A stretch of 64,000 nt of DNA from Roseovarius salincola (GTDB lineage: Bacteria > Pseudomonadota > Alphaproteobacteria > Rhodobacterales > Rhodobacteraceae), in the NCBI RefSeq assembly GCF_026891095.1, contig NZ_JAPTNL010000008.1:62001-126000 (forward strand). The letters run 5' to 3'. Below are positions 50,914-60,161 of this stretch, piece by piece. The notes under the pieces are model-generated. The model made no database searches and was not told where the DNA came from. It saw nothing but the letters and a program-made list of their open reading frames with translations. The position numbers and the translations under genes are program-made. How positions within the stretch are numbered: the first letter of the stretch is position 1; the number at the start of each line of letters is the position of its first letter.

Positions 50914-53367
50914 ATGAATAACCCTGCCGATCCTGCCCATCCCGCTCCGCTGCCCGCCACCGCGCTTCACGTGCCGGTCCCTGTGGCGGATTTCGATTTT
51001 TCCACCACTGCCGATCTGCCCGCTGAAACCGGCTGGCTGGGGCAGGACCGCGCGGTCGATGCGATCCGCATGGCCGCCAGCATCCGGCACGGCGATTTCA
51101 ATGCCTTCGTGCTGGGCACGCCGGGCACCGGGCGCCACCGGATCGTGGATGCGATCCTGGCCGAGGCGGCGGCGGGGCGCGCGCGCCCCAATGACTGGGT
51201 CTATGTCAATAATTTCGACACCCCCCACAAACCCACCGCCATCGAACTGCCGCCCGGCATCGCCGTGCGCCTGCGCAAGGCGATGGAGGCGCTGGTGGAC
51301 GATCTGGCCAACGCCATCCCCGCGCTTTTTGAATCCGAGGATTACCAATCGCGCCGCAACACCATCGAACAGGGCTTCGCCGACGAACACGAAGAGGCGA
51401 TGTCGGACCTCTTCGAGCGCGCCCGCGCCCGCAATGTCGCCATCCTGCGCACCCCCATGGGCTTTACCGTCACAGGCCTGCATGACGGCGAGGTGCTGAC
51501 CCCCGACAAGTACAACGCCCTCACCGAGGCCGAACAGCAAGAGATCGACGCCGCCGTCGACGAGATACAGGACGCTCTGGGCGAGATCCTGAAAGCCGCC
51601 CCGGCGCGCGAAAAGGAACATCGCCGCCAGGTCGAGGAGCTGAACTACGAAATGGCCCGCGCCGGGGTCGAGGACGCCATTGCCGACGTGACCGCCGCGC
51701 TGCCCGAAATCGACGCGCTGCGCGCCTATCTGGAAACCGTGCGCGCCGACCTGATCGAGAACGCGCAGATTTTCTTGATGCGCGACGACCAGATGCAGGG
51801 CGGCCCGTTCCCCGGCGCGACCTCCAAGCATTACACCCGCCCCCAGTTCCAGCGCTACGCCGTCAACGTGATCGTCGGCGATGGCCATGCGGCGCAGGAC
51901 GGTGGCGCGCCGGTGATCCGCGAAACCCTGCCGACGCTGGGCAACCTGATCGGGCGCATCGAATACGCGTCCGAAATGGGCGCGCTGGTGACCAATTTCA
52001 CCATGATCCGCCCCGGCGCGCTGCATCGCGCCAATGGCGGTTTCATCGTGCTCGACGCGCTTCATGTGCTGAGCGAGCCCTTCGCCTGGGATGCGCTCAA
52101 ACGCTGCCTGCGCACAGGGGAGATCTCGATCTATTCCCCCGGCGAGCGCCTGAGCCTCGTCTCGACGGTCTCGCTCGATCCCGACCCGATCCCGCTCAGG
52201 ACCCGTGTGATCCTGGTGGGCGAGCGGCTGCACTACTACCTGCTCTCGGCGCTCGATCCGGATTTCGCGCATCTCTTCAAGCTCGAGGCCGATCTCGACG
52301 ATCACCTGCCCGACGACGCCTCCGCGCGCCAGGGCTTTGCCCGCATGATCGGAACGATCGCGCGCAAGGCCGGTATCCGGCCGCTCGATGCGGCGGCGGT
52401 TGCCGCAACCCTGCGCGAGGCCAGCCGCATTGCCGGTGACGCCGAACGCCTGACGCTCAATACCGATACGCTTTCGGACATCCTGCGCGAGGCCGACCAC
52501 TGGGCCGATGGCAACGGCCACGCCGCGATCACCCCGCGCGATATCGAAAAGGCGCTGCATGAACGCGAGCGCCGCGCCAGCCGGATTCGCGAACTCAGCC
52601 ATGAATCGATCACCCGCGACACCGTGCTGATCGACACCGATGGCACGGCCACCGGCCAGATCAACGCGCTTTCCGTGCTTCAGATCGGCGGCTATGCCTT
52701 CGGGCGGCCCTCGCGGCTGACGGCGCGGACCCGTATGGGCGGCGGCAAACTTGTCGATATCGAACGCGAGACCGAACTCGGGGGGGCGATCCATTCCAAG
52801 GGGGTGCTGATCCTTCAGGGGTATCTGGCCGCCAATTACGCGACCGACATGCCGATGTCGCTCTGGGCCAGCCTGGTGTTCGAGCAAAGCTATGGCGGGG
52901 TCGATGGCGACAGCGCCTCGGCGGCCGAACTGCTGGCGCTGATCTCTTCGCTGGCCGAGGCCCCGATCGACCAATCCTTCGCCATCACCGGCTCGATCAA
53001 CCAGTTCGGGGCGATCCAGGCTATCGGCGGGGTCAATGAAAAGATCGAAGGCTTCTTCGACATCTGCGACGCGCGTGGCCTCACGGGGCGTCAGGGCGTG
53101 CTTATCCCGGCCGCCAATACCAAGCACCTCGCCCTGCGCCGCCGGGTGATCGAGGCGGTCGAGGCGGGCAGCTTCCGCATCATTCCCGTCTCCCGTCTCG
53201 ACGAGGCCATCGCATTTTTGATGGGGGCCGGGGCAGGGGAGCGCGGTGCGGACGGGGCCTATCCCGAAGGCAGCATCAACGCGCGCGTCGAAGCCCGGCT
53301 GCGCGGTTTCGCCGATGCGCGGCGCGCCTATGGGCGCACGGTCCTTGAACAGGGGGGCAAGTCATGA
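50914..53367 (+). CDS. Lon-like ATP-dependent protease (AAA_32/S16 type)
   Basis: An 817-residue protein. Residues 40-120 contain a P-loop-like 'GTPGTGRH' (68-75), where the Walker lysine is replaced by R74. A helical insertion (about 130-290) precedes the rest of the ATPase core ('RANGGFIVLDALHVL' is the Walker B region). The C-terminal S16 protease domain has the Ser-Lys dyad S667 ('VDGDSASAAE') and K710 ('NEKIEGFF'), 43 residues apart as in E. coli Lon. There is no Lon N-terminal domain. It heads a five-gene operon and overlaps the next gene (ATGA). It probably degrades damaged proteins under low oxygen; targets unknown. Confidence 0.9.
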   Translation: MNNPADPAHPAPLPATALHVPVPVADFDFSTTADLPAETGWLGQDRAVDAIRMAASIRHGDFNAFVLGTPGTGRHRIVDAILAEAAAGRARPNDWVYVNNFDTPHKPTAIELPPGIAVRLRKAMEALVDDLANAIPALFESEDYQSRRNTIEQGFADEHEEAMSDLFERARARNVAILRTPMGFTVTGLHDGEVLTPDKYNALTEAEQQEIDAAVDEIQDALGEILKAAPAREKEHRRQVEELNYEMARAGVEDAIADVTAALPEIDALRAYLETVRADLIENAQIFLMRDDQMQGGPFPGATSKHYTRPQFQRYAVNVIVGDGHAAQDGGAPVIRETLPTLGNLIGRIEYASEMGALVTNFTMIRPGALHRANGGFIVLDALHVLSEPFAWDALKRCLRTGEISIYSPGERLSLVSTVSLDPDPIPLRTRVILVGERLHYYLLSALDPDFAHLFKLEADLDDHLPDDASARQGFARMIGTIARKAGIRPLDAAAVAATLREASRIAGDAERLTLNTDTLSDILREADHWADGNGHAAITPRDIEKALHERERRASRIRELSHESITRDTVLIDTDGTATGQINALSVLQIGGYAFGRPSRLTARTRMGGGKLVDIERETELGGAIHSKGVLILQGYLAANYATDMPMSLWASLVFEQSYGGVDGDSASAAELLALISSLAEAPIDQSFAITGSINQFGAIQAIGGVNEKIEGFFDICDARGLTGRQGVLIPAANTKHLALRRRVIEAVEAGSFRIIPVSRLDEAIAFLMGAGAGERGADGAYPEGSINARVEARLRGFADARRAYGRTVLEQGGKS

Positions 53368-54068
53368 CCCCCGAAACCCGCCGCGCCCGCGTGATCCTTG
53401 GCGCGACCTGCTATGTCGATGCCGAGGGCGCGATCCGCGTCGCGGTCGAGGTCGCCCGCCAGATGGGTGCCGACCTGCACGGCGTGCTGGTCACGGACGA
53501 GGCGATCATGGCCGCCGCATCGACGCCGCGGGCGCGCAGCATCGGTTTTACCGGCGCGCAGGTGCTCGAGGTGACGGCGGCGCGGATGCAGGCGGCGTTT
53601 CGCGCCGATGCCCGCCGCTTTGAGCGCCGGTTGCAGCGCGCCGCGCAGGCGGCCTCGCTGGCGGCGGCGTTCCGCCAGATGCATGGGCGGCTTGTGACCG
53701 CGCTCGATCAGGGCGCGGGCGCGGGCGATGTGCTGATCTACGGATTTTCCCGCGATCCCGGCAGCACCGATTGCGTGGCGCTCATCGCCGGGGCGTTGCC
53801 GCCTGCCTCAGGGCTTGCGGCGCTGGCCGCGCGGCTCGCACAGGAGGCCGGCAAGCCGCTTCTCACCTTTGCGCCCCCCGGAATCGGCGGGCCGGATACC
53901 GTTACCTGGGAGGGTCCCGACGCTCTCTTGGCGCGGCTGGAGCGCCACCGCCCGGCGGCGGTGATCGCCGCCGCGCCGCGCAGCGACCTGCCGCCCTTGG
54001 CACGCCTGCTCGATGCCGCGCGCTGCCCGCTCATCCTGCAAGCGCACGCGCCGGACAGCGATTCATGA
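53364..54068 (+). CDS. Universal-stress-protein-like protein
   Basis: A 234-residue soluble protein, strongly Ala/Arg-rich. The N-terminal 45 residues ('[20 protein letters not shown]' then '[14 protein letters not shown]') have the strand-helix-strand start of a Usp domain; the end '[19 protein letters not shown]' resembles the Usp C-terminal strand. No clear ATP loop GxxGx9G is present. Coupled by ATGA at both ends to the Lon-like and ABC ATPase genes. The Usp assignment is an inference from pattern; it may be an adaptor for the protease. Confidence 0.6.
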   Translation: MTPETRRARVILGATCYVDAEGAIRVAVEVARQMGADLHGVLVTDEAIMAAASTPRARSIGFTGAQVLEVTAARMQAAFRADARRFERRLQRAAQAASLAAAFRQMHGRLVTALDQGAGAGDVLIYGFSRDPGSTDCVALIAGALPPASGLAALAARLAQEAGKPLLTFAPPGIGGPDTVTWEGPDALLARLERHRPAAVIAAAPRSDLPPLARLLDAARCPLILQAHAPDSDS

Positions 54069-54811
54069 ATGCCGTCACCGATGCGCCCGGACCTGACGGT
54101 CCTGCGCCCGAGGTGATGTTTCGTACCGAAGGGCTGACCAAGGTCTATGACAGCGGCCTGACCAAGGTGCATGCGCTGGCCGGGGTGGATCTCGAACTTT
54201 ACGGCGGCGAGTTGTCGGTGCTGCTTGGCCCGTCGGGCTCGGGCAAATCCACGCTGCTCAATATCCTGGGCGGGCTCGATCACGCCAGCGCCGGGCATGT
54301 CTGGTTCCGCGACCTTGAACTCACCGGGCTCGGGGATCGCGGCCTGACCCGCTATCGGCGCGATCACGTCGGGTTCGTCTTTCAGTTCTACAACCTCGTG
54401 GCCAGTCTCACGGCGCGCGAGAACGTGCAACTCGTGACCGATGTGGCGCGCGATCCGATGTCGCCCGAAGAGGCGCTTGAACAGGTCGGGCTGGGGGCGC
54501 GGATGGATCACTTCCCCGCCGAGATGTCAGGCGGCGAGCAGCAGCGCGTCGCCATCGCCCGCGCCATCGCCAAGCGCCCCGAGGTGCTGCTTTGCGACGA
54601 ACCGACCGGCGCGCTCGACAGCAAGACCGGGGTGCAGGTGCTCGAGGCGCTGCGCGAGATCAACGAAAGGCTGGGCACGACCACCGCGGTCATCACCCAC
54701 AACGCCGAAATCCGCCGCATGGCGCATCGGGTGATCTGGTTCCGCGACGGGCAGATCGAGCGCGTCGAGACCAACGCCGAACGCATCGCCCCGGCGGATA
54801 TCCACTGGTAG
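54065..54811 (+). CDS. MacB/LolD-type ABC transporter ATPase
   Basis: A 248-residue ABC ATPase. Walker A '[20 protein letters not shown]', Q-loop '[19 protein letters not shown]', signature '[19 protein letters not shown]', Walker B '[16 protein letters not shown]', H-loop 'AVITHNAEI'. This is the class that works with FtsX/MacB-type permeases. The ATG at 54065 overlaps the Usp-like stop; the longer frame upstream is noncoding for this gene. Next gene starts 3 bases after the stop. Confidence 0.95.
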   Translation: MNAVTDAPGPDGPAPEVMFRTEGLTKVYDSGLTKVHALAGVDLELYGGELSVLLGPSGSGKSTLLNILGGLDHASAGHVWFRDLELTGLGDRGLTRYRRDHVGFVFQFYNLVASLTARENVQLVTDVARDPMSPEEALEQVGLGARMDHFPAEMSGGEQQRVAIARAIAKRPEVLLCDEPTGALDSKTGVQVLEALREINERLGTTTAVITHNAEIRRMAHRVIWFRDGQIERVETNAERIAPADIHW

Positions 54812-54814
54812 GGC

Positions 54815-57181
54815 ATGATGGACGCGCTCGACAAGAAGCTCCTGCGCGATTTTCGCCGCCTCTGGGCGCAGGCGCTGGCCATCGCGCTGGTGCTGGCCTG
54901 CGGCGTGGCGATCCTGATGACCACCTTCGGGATGTATGGCGCCCTCGAGGACACCCGCGCCGCCTATTACGAGCGCAACCGCTTTGCCGATGTCTTCGCC
55001 GGGGCCAACCGTGCCCCGGATTCCATTCTCTCCGACATTCGCGCCATCCCCGGCGTGCGTCAGGCCGAGGCGCGGGTGGTAAAGCATGTGATTCTCGATG
55101 TTCCGGGGCGGCTTGAAACGGTCACGGGGCGAATGATCTCGCTGCCCGAAACGGGTGCCGCGCTGCTCAATCGCCCGGTGCTGCGCAACGGCCGTCTGCC
55201 GGACCCCGCCGCCACCGGCGAGGTGGCGGTGAACGAGCCCTTCGCGAATGCCAACGGGCTGCGCCCCGGCGACAGTTTCACCGCCAATCTGGGCGGGCGC
55301 AAGCGGGTGCTGACCCTGACCGGGACGCTGCTTTCGCCCGAATTCATCTACACGATCGGCCCCGGCGCGATGATGCCGGACGCCGAGACCTTCGGCATCC
55401 TCTGGGTGCCCGCGCGCGTCGCCGATGCGGCTTTCGACATGCAGGGCGCCTTCAACGATCTGTCGCTCAAGCTCGACCCCCGCGCGCCCCAGGCCGAGGT
55501 GATCGACCGGCTCGATATATTGCTCGATCCCTATGGCGGCACCGGCGCGTATGGGCGCGCCATCCAGACATCGCACAGTTTCGTCGATGCCGAGATCGAA
55601 CAGCTGCGCAGCACCGCCATCATCCTGCCGCCGATCTTCTTCGGTATCACCGCCTTTCTGGTGGGCATGGTGATCGGGCGGATCATCGCGCTGGAACGCG
55701 CCGAGATCGGACTGCTCAAGGCGATCGGCTACAGCGATGTGGAAATCTGCGTTCATTACCTGATGCTGGCGGGTCTGGTGGCGGTGGTGGGGACGCTTCT
55801 GGGCTGGGCGGTGGGCACCTGGCTTTCGGGTGCGCTGGCGCGGCTTTACGCGCAGTTCTTCGACTTTCCCTACCTCATCTACCGCATCGCCTATGACGCC
55901 TATGCGATCTCGGGGCTGCTGGCGCTGGCCAGCGCCGCGCTCGGGGCGGCGCGCAGCGCGCTCCATGCCGCGCGCCTCGCGCCCGCGACGGCGATGTCGC
56001 CGCCCGCACCGCCCCGCTTCAGCCGCGGTCTGCTGGATCGCGCATTATCGCGCCTGCGCCTCTCGCAGCCGGTGATGATGATCCTGCGCAGCCTCATGCG
56101 CTGGCCGGTGCGTTCGGGGCTGACAACGCTTGGCCTGTCGCTGGCGGTGGCGGTGCTGGTGGCTTCCAGCTTCTTTTCGGACGCGCTCGACACGATCCTC
56201 GACAAGGCCTTCTATCAATCCAACCGGCAGGACGCGATGCTGCTGTTTTCGCCGGGCCTGCGCGACGACGCTCTTCAGGATGTCGCCAATCTGCCGGGAG
56301 TGCTGATGGCCGAGGGCCAGCAATTCCAGCCCGCCACCCTGCGCCACGGCCACCTTGAAAAGGACACCGCCCTCGAGGCCCGCCCCCCCGGTGCCAGCCT
56401 TTCGCGCATCGTGGACACGGCGGGGCAGGCGATCGACGCGCCCCCCGGCGCGATCCTCCTGTCCGAACGCCTTGCGGCACAGCTTGAAGCCCGCCCCGGC
56501 GACGTGATCGCGATCGAATTTCCCGACGGGCGCGACGAAATCCACCACCTGCCCGTCGCCGGGCTGGTCACGCAATATGTCGGGCTGGGCGCCTATGTGG
56601 ACAGCGCCACGCTTGACCGCCTCAAACGCCAGTCGCCGCGCATCACCGCCGCCAACCTGCTGATCGACGATGCCGCCCTGCCGCAGCTTCATGCGGTGCT
56701 CAAGGACATGCCCGAACTTGGCGGGCTGGTCATGCTGACCCGCATGCGCCGCTCATTCGAGGACACGATCCGGCGCAACGTCACCACCATGACCACGGTC
56801 TATATCTCCATCGCGGTGCTGATCACTGTCGGCGTCGCCTATAACGGCGCACGCATCCAGCTTTCCGAACGCGCCCGCGAACTCGCGAGCCTGCGCATCC
56901 TCGGCTTCACGCGGGGCGAGGTCTCCTTCGTGCTGATCGGGGAAACCATGCTGCTGGCGCTGCTGGCGCAGCCACTGGGCTGGGCGCTGGGCTGGCTGAT
57001 CTCGGCGGCGCTGGCGCGCGGCTCCGCCTCGGATCTCTACTCCGTGCCCCTTGTTCTGGAACCCGCCGGCTTCGCCCGCGCCAGCCTCGTGGTGCTGGCC
57101 GCGTCGCTTGGGGCCGCCCTGCTGGTGCGCCGCCGCCTTGATGGTCTTGACCTTGTCGCTGTCATGAAAACACGGGAATAA
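54815..57181 (+). CDS. FtsX/MacB-type ABC transporter permease
   Basis: A 788-residue permease with two FtsX domains. One N-terminal helix ('ALAIALVLACGVAILMTTFG'), a large periplasmic domain (about 45-260), three helices (265-400), a further helix near 430, a second periplasmic domain, and three C-terminal helices ending 'LVVLAASLGAALLVRRRLDG'. This double-length form is typical of mechanotransmission exporters or lipoprotein-type extruders. Together with the ATPase and the HlyD-like adaptor it forms an export system; no outer-membrane TolC gene is in the window. Confidence 0.93.
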   Translation: MMDALDKKLLRDFRRLWAQALAIALVLACGVAILMTTFGMYGALEDTRAAYYERNRFADVFAGANRAPDSILSDIRAIPGVRQAEARVVKHVILDVPGRLETVTGRMISLPETGAALLNRPVLRNGRLPDPAATGEVAVNEPFANANGLRPGDSFTANLGGRKRVLTLTGTLLSPEFIYTIGPGAMMPDAETFGILWVPARVADAAFDMQGAFNDLSLKLDPRAPQAEVIDRLDILLDPYGGTGAYGRAIQTSHSFVDAEIEQLRSTAIILPPIFFGITAFLVGMVIGRIIALERAEIGLLKAIGYSDVEICVHYLMLAGLVAVVGTLLGWAVGTWLSGALARLYAQFFDFPYLIYRIAYDAYAISGLLALASAALGAARSALHAARLAPATAMSPPAPPRFSRGLLDRALSRLRLSQPVMMILRSLMRWPVRSGLTTLGLSLAVAVLVASSFFSDALDTILDKAFYQSNRQDAMLLFSPGLRDDALQDVANLPGVLMAEGQQFQPATLRHGHLEKDTALEARPPGASLSRIVDTAGQAIDAPPGAILLSERLAAQLEARPGDVIAIEFPDGRDEIHHLPVAGLVTQYVGLGAYVDSATLDRLKRQSPRITAANLLIDDAALPQLHAVLKDMPELGGLVMLTRMRRSFEDTIRRNVTTMTTVYISIAVLITVGVAYNGARIQLSERARELASLRILGFTRGEVSFVLIGETMLLALLAQPLGWALGWLISAALARGSASDLYSVPLVLEPAGFARASLVVLAASLGAALLVRRRLDGLDLVAVMKTRE

Positions 57182-57187
57182 TGCATC

Positions 57188-58411
57188 ATGCCTTTCAAAG
57201 CCCGCAATGTCCTTCTCTATGGTCTTGGTGCCGCCGCCGCGCTCGGGCTTGGCTGGCTGGCGCTGCGCAGCGATCCGGTGCCGGTCGACCTTTACAAGCT
57301 GACCCGCGCGCCCATGCAGGTGACGGTCAACGCCGATGCCCGCACCCGCATCGCCGAAATCTACGAGGTCTCCGCGCCGATCGCGGGGATCGCCCGCCGC
57401 TCGCCCGTGCGCGAGGGCGATCCGGTCATCGCCGGTGAAACCGTGGTCGCCATTGTCGAACCCGCCGCCTCGGGCCTGCTGGACATGCGCAGCCGCATTC
57501 AGGCCGAAGCCGCCGTGCGCGAGGCCGAAGCCGCGCTTGTCTCGGCGCGCAGTTCGCTGCGCCAGGCCGAGGAAGAGCTGAACTACGCGCGCACCGATCA
57601 CGAGCGCACCCGCACGCTGGTGGAGCGTGGCGTCGCCTCGATCACCCGGCTCGAGGACGCCGAGCAACGCCTGCGCACCGCCGAGGCCGGGGCCGACGCC
57701 GCCGCCTCGAATCTCGAACGCGCCAACGGTGCGCTCGACCGGGTGCGCGCGGCGCTGATCGAACCGGGCGACGATCCCGCGCAACCTTCGTCCTGCTGTG
57801 TGAACCTTCATGCCCCGGTGGATGGAAGGGTGCTCAGGATCGAAACGATCAGCGAACGCCCCGTCACGGCGGGCACGCGGCTCTTGTCGGTGGGGCGGCC
57901 CGAGGATCTGGAAATCGTGGCTGATCTTCTCTCGACCGATGCCGTGCGCCTTCGCCCCGGCGCGCGCGCCGTGGTCGAACGCTGGGGCGGGGCCGGGACG
58001 CTGGCGGCGGAACTGACCAAGATCGAACCCTCGGGCTATACAAAGGTGTCCGCGCTCGGGATCGAGGAACAGCGCGTTGATGTGGTCTTCGACCTCGTGA
58101 CCCCGGTCGCGGAACGTGCAGGGCTTGGCGACGGGTTCTCCGTCTTTCTGCGCATTGTCGAATGGGAGGCCGATGATGTCCTCCAGGTGCCTCTGGGCGC
58201 GATCTTCCGTCAGGGGCGGGACTGGGCGGTGTTCGTCGCCGACAAGGACGACACCGCGCGCCTTCAGGTGATCGAACTGGGGCGGCGCAACGAGACCGGC
58301 GCTCAGGTGCTTTCGGGGCTCGAGGCCGGGCAGCGGGTCATCACCCATCCTTCCGATGCCATCCGCGACGGGGTCAGGATCGTGCCGCGCGACGCCGAGC
58401 AGGGCGCGTGA
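57188..58411 (+). CDS. HlyD/MacA-type periplasmic adaptor
   Basis: A 407-residue membrane fusion protein. N-terminal anchor helix ('VLLYGLGAAAALGLGWLALR'), half-lipoyl domain before and after ('VSAPIAGIARRSPVREGDPV' and 'LHAPVDGRVLRIETISERPV'), a helical hairpin/coiled coil (about 105-185), beta-barrel and membrane-proximal domain. The second lipoyl half is preceded by an uncommon Cys pair 'SSCCVNL'. It is the last gene of the operon, 6 bases after the permease, and converges on the exchanger gene. Confidence 0.93.
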   Translation: MPFKARNVLLYGLGAAAALGLGWLALRSDPVPVDLYKLTRAPMQVTVNADARTRIAEIYEVSAPIAGIARRSPVREGDPVIAGETVVAIVEPAASGLLDMRSRIQAEAAVREAEAALVSARSSLRQAEEELNYARTDHERTRTLVERGVASITRLEDAEQRLRTAEAGADAAASNLERANGALDRVRAALIEPGDDPAQPSSCCVNLHAPVDGRVLRIETISERPVTAGTRLLSVGRPEDLEIVADLLSTDAVRLRPGARAVVERWGGAGTLAAELTKIEPSGYTKVSALGIEEQRVDVVFDLVTPVAERAGLGDGFSVFLRIVEWEADDVLQVPLGAIFRQGRDWAVFVADKDDTARLQVIELGRRNETGAQVLSGLEAGQRVITHPSDAIRDGVRIVPRDAEQGA

Positions 58412-58430
58412 CCCGGCACCGCGCGCTGCG

Positions 58431-59465
58431 TCACGACATGAAAGCCTGCACCGCAACCGCACCAGCATAGACCAGCAACAGCGCGCTGCTCTCCACTCCG
58501 ATGCGCCCCGGCCCGTGGCGCTCGCGCACGATCAGCCCGATCAGCAGAATGCTTGTCATCAGCATACCCACGGCGATCCAGAACATGTCGGCGCGCCCGA
58601 TCGCGTGATAGATCGACCCCTCGCGGTAACCCACATCCGCCGCCGTCAGAAAAAGCACGTCAAAGGTGTTGCCGCCGATGATCCCGCCCACGGCCAGTTG
58701 CACCGCCCCGCGCCGTACGGCGGCCAGCGTGGTGATCAGCTCGGGCAGCGATGTCGCCACCGCCGTCATCAGCGCCCCGACCACCGTCGCCGGAATTCCC
58801 ATCCGCTCGGGCATTTGCACGGCGATCTTCGACATGGTCCACCCGGCCAGCCCCAGGATCATCACCAGGACGCCAAAACGCAGCAGCAGCGAAACCAGGC
58901 TGCCCGCAGCCTTATGGTCGGTGTCTGGCCGGTCCTCGCGTGTCTGCGGCGTGCTGACGGGCCGCCACATCGGCGCGGCCCGCACCTGTCCGCCGACCCG
59001 CAGCCCCGCGACATAGATCACCGGCAACAGCAGCGATACCGGATGCACCCCCAGAACCGAAACCTCCGGTCCGGTCCAGGCCGCCAGCGGCAGGCCCAGC
59101 ATCAAGGTCAGAAGGCTGGCCTGATAAAGGATCGCAGGATCGGCCGAGGCATGTTCCAGATTTGCACGCCGGTATGTGATGTCGGCCAGCGCCAGAAAGG
59201 CGGTCTGCGCCGCGATCCCGCCCACGGCGTTGGAAAAGGCAAGCGACGCCTCGCCATCAATCGCGGCCGTGACCGAGACCACCGTGCCCGAGAGCGACGT
59301 CGCCATGCCCAGCAGAACCGCCCCGGTGATCGCCTCGCCCACGCCGGTCCGGTCAGCCAGCTGGTCGGCCTTCTCGGTCAGCCGGACGCCGACCACCGCG
59401 ATCACCGCGGCGGTCGCAAGAAACCCGGCGATCAAGCCGGGCAGGGACAGAGCATCGAACCACAT
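58431..59465 (-). CDS. Calcium/sodium exchanger-like membrane protein
   Basis: A 344-residue polytopic protein of the Ca2+/cation antiporter superfamily, two five-helix halves with alpha repeats: 'GMATSLSGTVVSVTAAIDGE'/'FSNAVGGIAAQTAF' and 'TAVATSLPELITTLAAVRRG'/'GGIIGGNTFDVLFL'. The second repeat has the canonical SLPE; in the first, the acidic residue of S-x-P-E is replaced by 'SLSG', so ion selectivity may differ. Start at ATG 59465, although the frame is open to 59666; the upstream part contains the repeat cluster. The ribosome site is weak. Confidence 0.82.
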   Translation of the reverse strand: MWFDALSLPGLIAGFLATAAVIAVVGVRLTEKADQLADRTGVGEAITGAVLLGMATSLSGTVVSVTAAIDGEASLAFSNAVGGIAAQTAFLALADITYRRANLEHASADPAILYQASLLTLMLGLPLAAWTGPEVSVLGVHPVSLLLPVIYVAGLRVGGQVRAAPMWRPVSTPQTREDRPDTDHKAAGSLVSLLLRFGVLVMILGLAGWTMSKIAVQMPERMGIPATVVGALMTAVATSLPELITTLAAVRRGAVQLAVGGIIGGNTFDVLFLTAADVGYREGSIYHAIGRADMFWIAVGMLMTSILLIGLIVRERHGPGRIGVESSALLLVYAGAVAVQAFMS

Positions 59466-59526
59466 TGCGTCCAATCTGGGCTCCCCGCTGTGCGATGGCA
59501 AACGCAAAGCTGCGGTCTGGTTTTTC

Positions 59527-59602
59527 CGGTTTTGTACAAACCTTCGGCGGGGTCGGACGAATTGCGTGCAAAACCGGCGTACAAAACGGACGTTTTGTAC
59601 GC
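59527..59602. repeat. Cluster of four 13-base repeats, two of them forming a 26-base palindrome
   Basis: Copies of GCGTACAAAACGG: direct at 59564-59576 (GCGTGCAAAACCG) and 59577-59589 (exact); inverted at 59590-59602 (ACGTTTTGTACGC) and 59527-59539 (CGGTTTTGTACAA). 59577-59602 is the palindrome GCGTACAAAACG-GA-CGTTTTGTACGC. It lies in the 192-base divergent region between the exchanger and L,D-transpeptidase genes, so it is probably a multi-site operator. The rest of the region shows nothing else. Confidence 0.75.
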
Positions 59603-59657
59603 TCTGTCCGGGCGCGTGGTCTTCCATGCGCGGGCGTTTTGCGGCAACACTCAGGGG

Positions 59658-60161
59658 ATGACACAAGATGACCTTGTTCTCACGCCAATGGGCCTGCGTT
59701 TCCAGCGCCGCCTCTATCCCTGCTCGATCGGGCGGGGCGGGCTAAGTCATTGTAAACGCGAAGGAGATGGCGCCACTCCGGTGGGAACATTGCATATCGT
59801 CGCCATGTTTTACCGCCCCGACCGCGTGGCCCGCCCCGCGCCCTGGGCGCAACCCATCGGCCCATCGGACCTCTGGTCCGACGATCCTTCGGATCAGTTC
59901 TATAACCTGTTGGTTCAAAAGCCTTATTCCGGCTCGCACGAGGTGCTTCGCCGGGCCGATCCGCTCTATGATCTGATTCTGATCACCGATTGGAACTGGC
60001 CCCACGCCATCCCCGGCAAGGGGTCGTGCATCTTCATTCACCAATGGCGCCGCCCGCATTACCCGACCGAGGGCTGCGTGGCGCTGAGGCGCGACCACCT
60101 TATTGATATTGCAGGACAAATAAGCCCCGGATCACGGCTGATTCTGCGCGCGCGGCCCTAG
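59658..60161 (+). CDS. L,D-transpeptidase (YkuD) family protein
   Basis: A 167-residue YkuD-domain protein. Catalytic residues H128 in 'GSCIFIHQW' and C140 in 'TEGCVAL', where the usual S-x-G-C is T-E-G-C. No signal peptide or membrane helix is visible, which is odd for a cell-wall enzyme; this short Rhodobacterales-type form may be exported otherwise or act in the cytoplasm. The ATG at 59658 follows AGGGG directly; an in-frame GTG 16 codons upstream is an alternative. Its stop overlaps that of yggS by 4 bases (convergent). Confidence 0.85.
   Translation: MTQDDLVLTPMGLRFQRRLYPCSIGRGGLSHCKREGDGATPVGTLHIVAMFYRPDRVARPAPWAQPIGPSDLWSDDPSDQFYNLLVQKPYSGSHEVLRRADPLYDLILITDWNWPHAIPGKGSCIFIHQWRRPHYPTEGCVALRRDHLIDIAGQISPGSRLILRARP

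Noticed and set aside
50863..53127. 754-codon minus-strand open frame opposite the Lon-like gene
   Set aside because: The plus-strand frame has the Ser-Lys dyad at correct spacing; the antisense product shows no motif.
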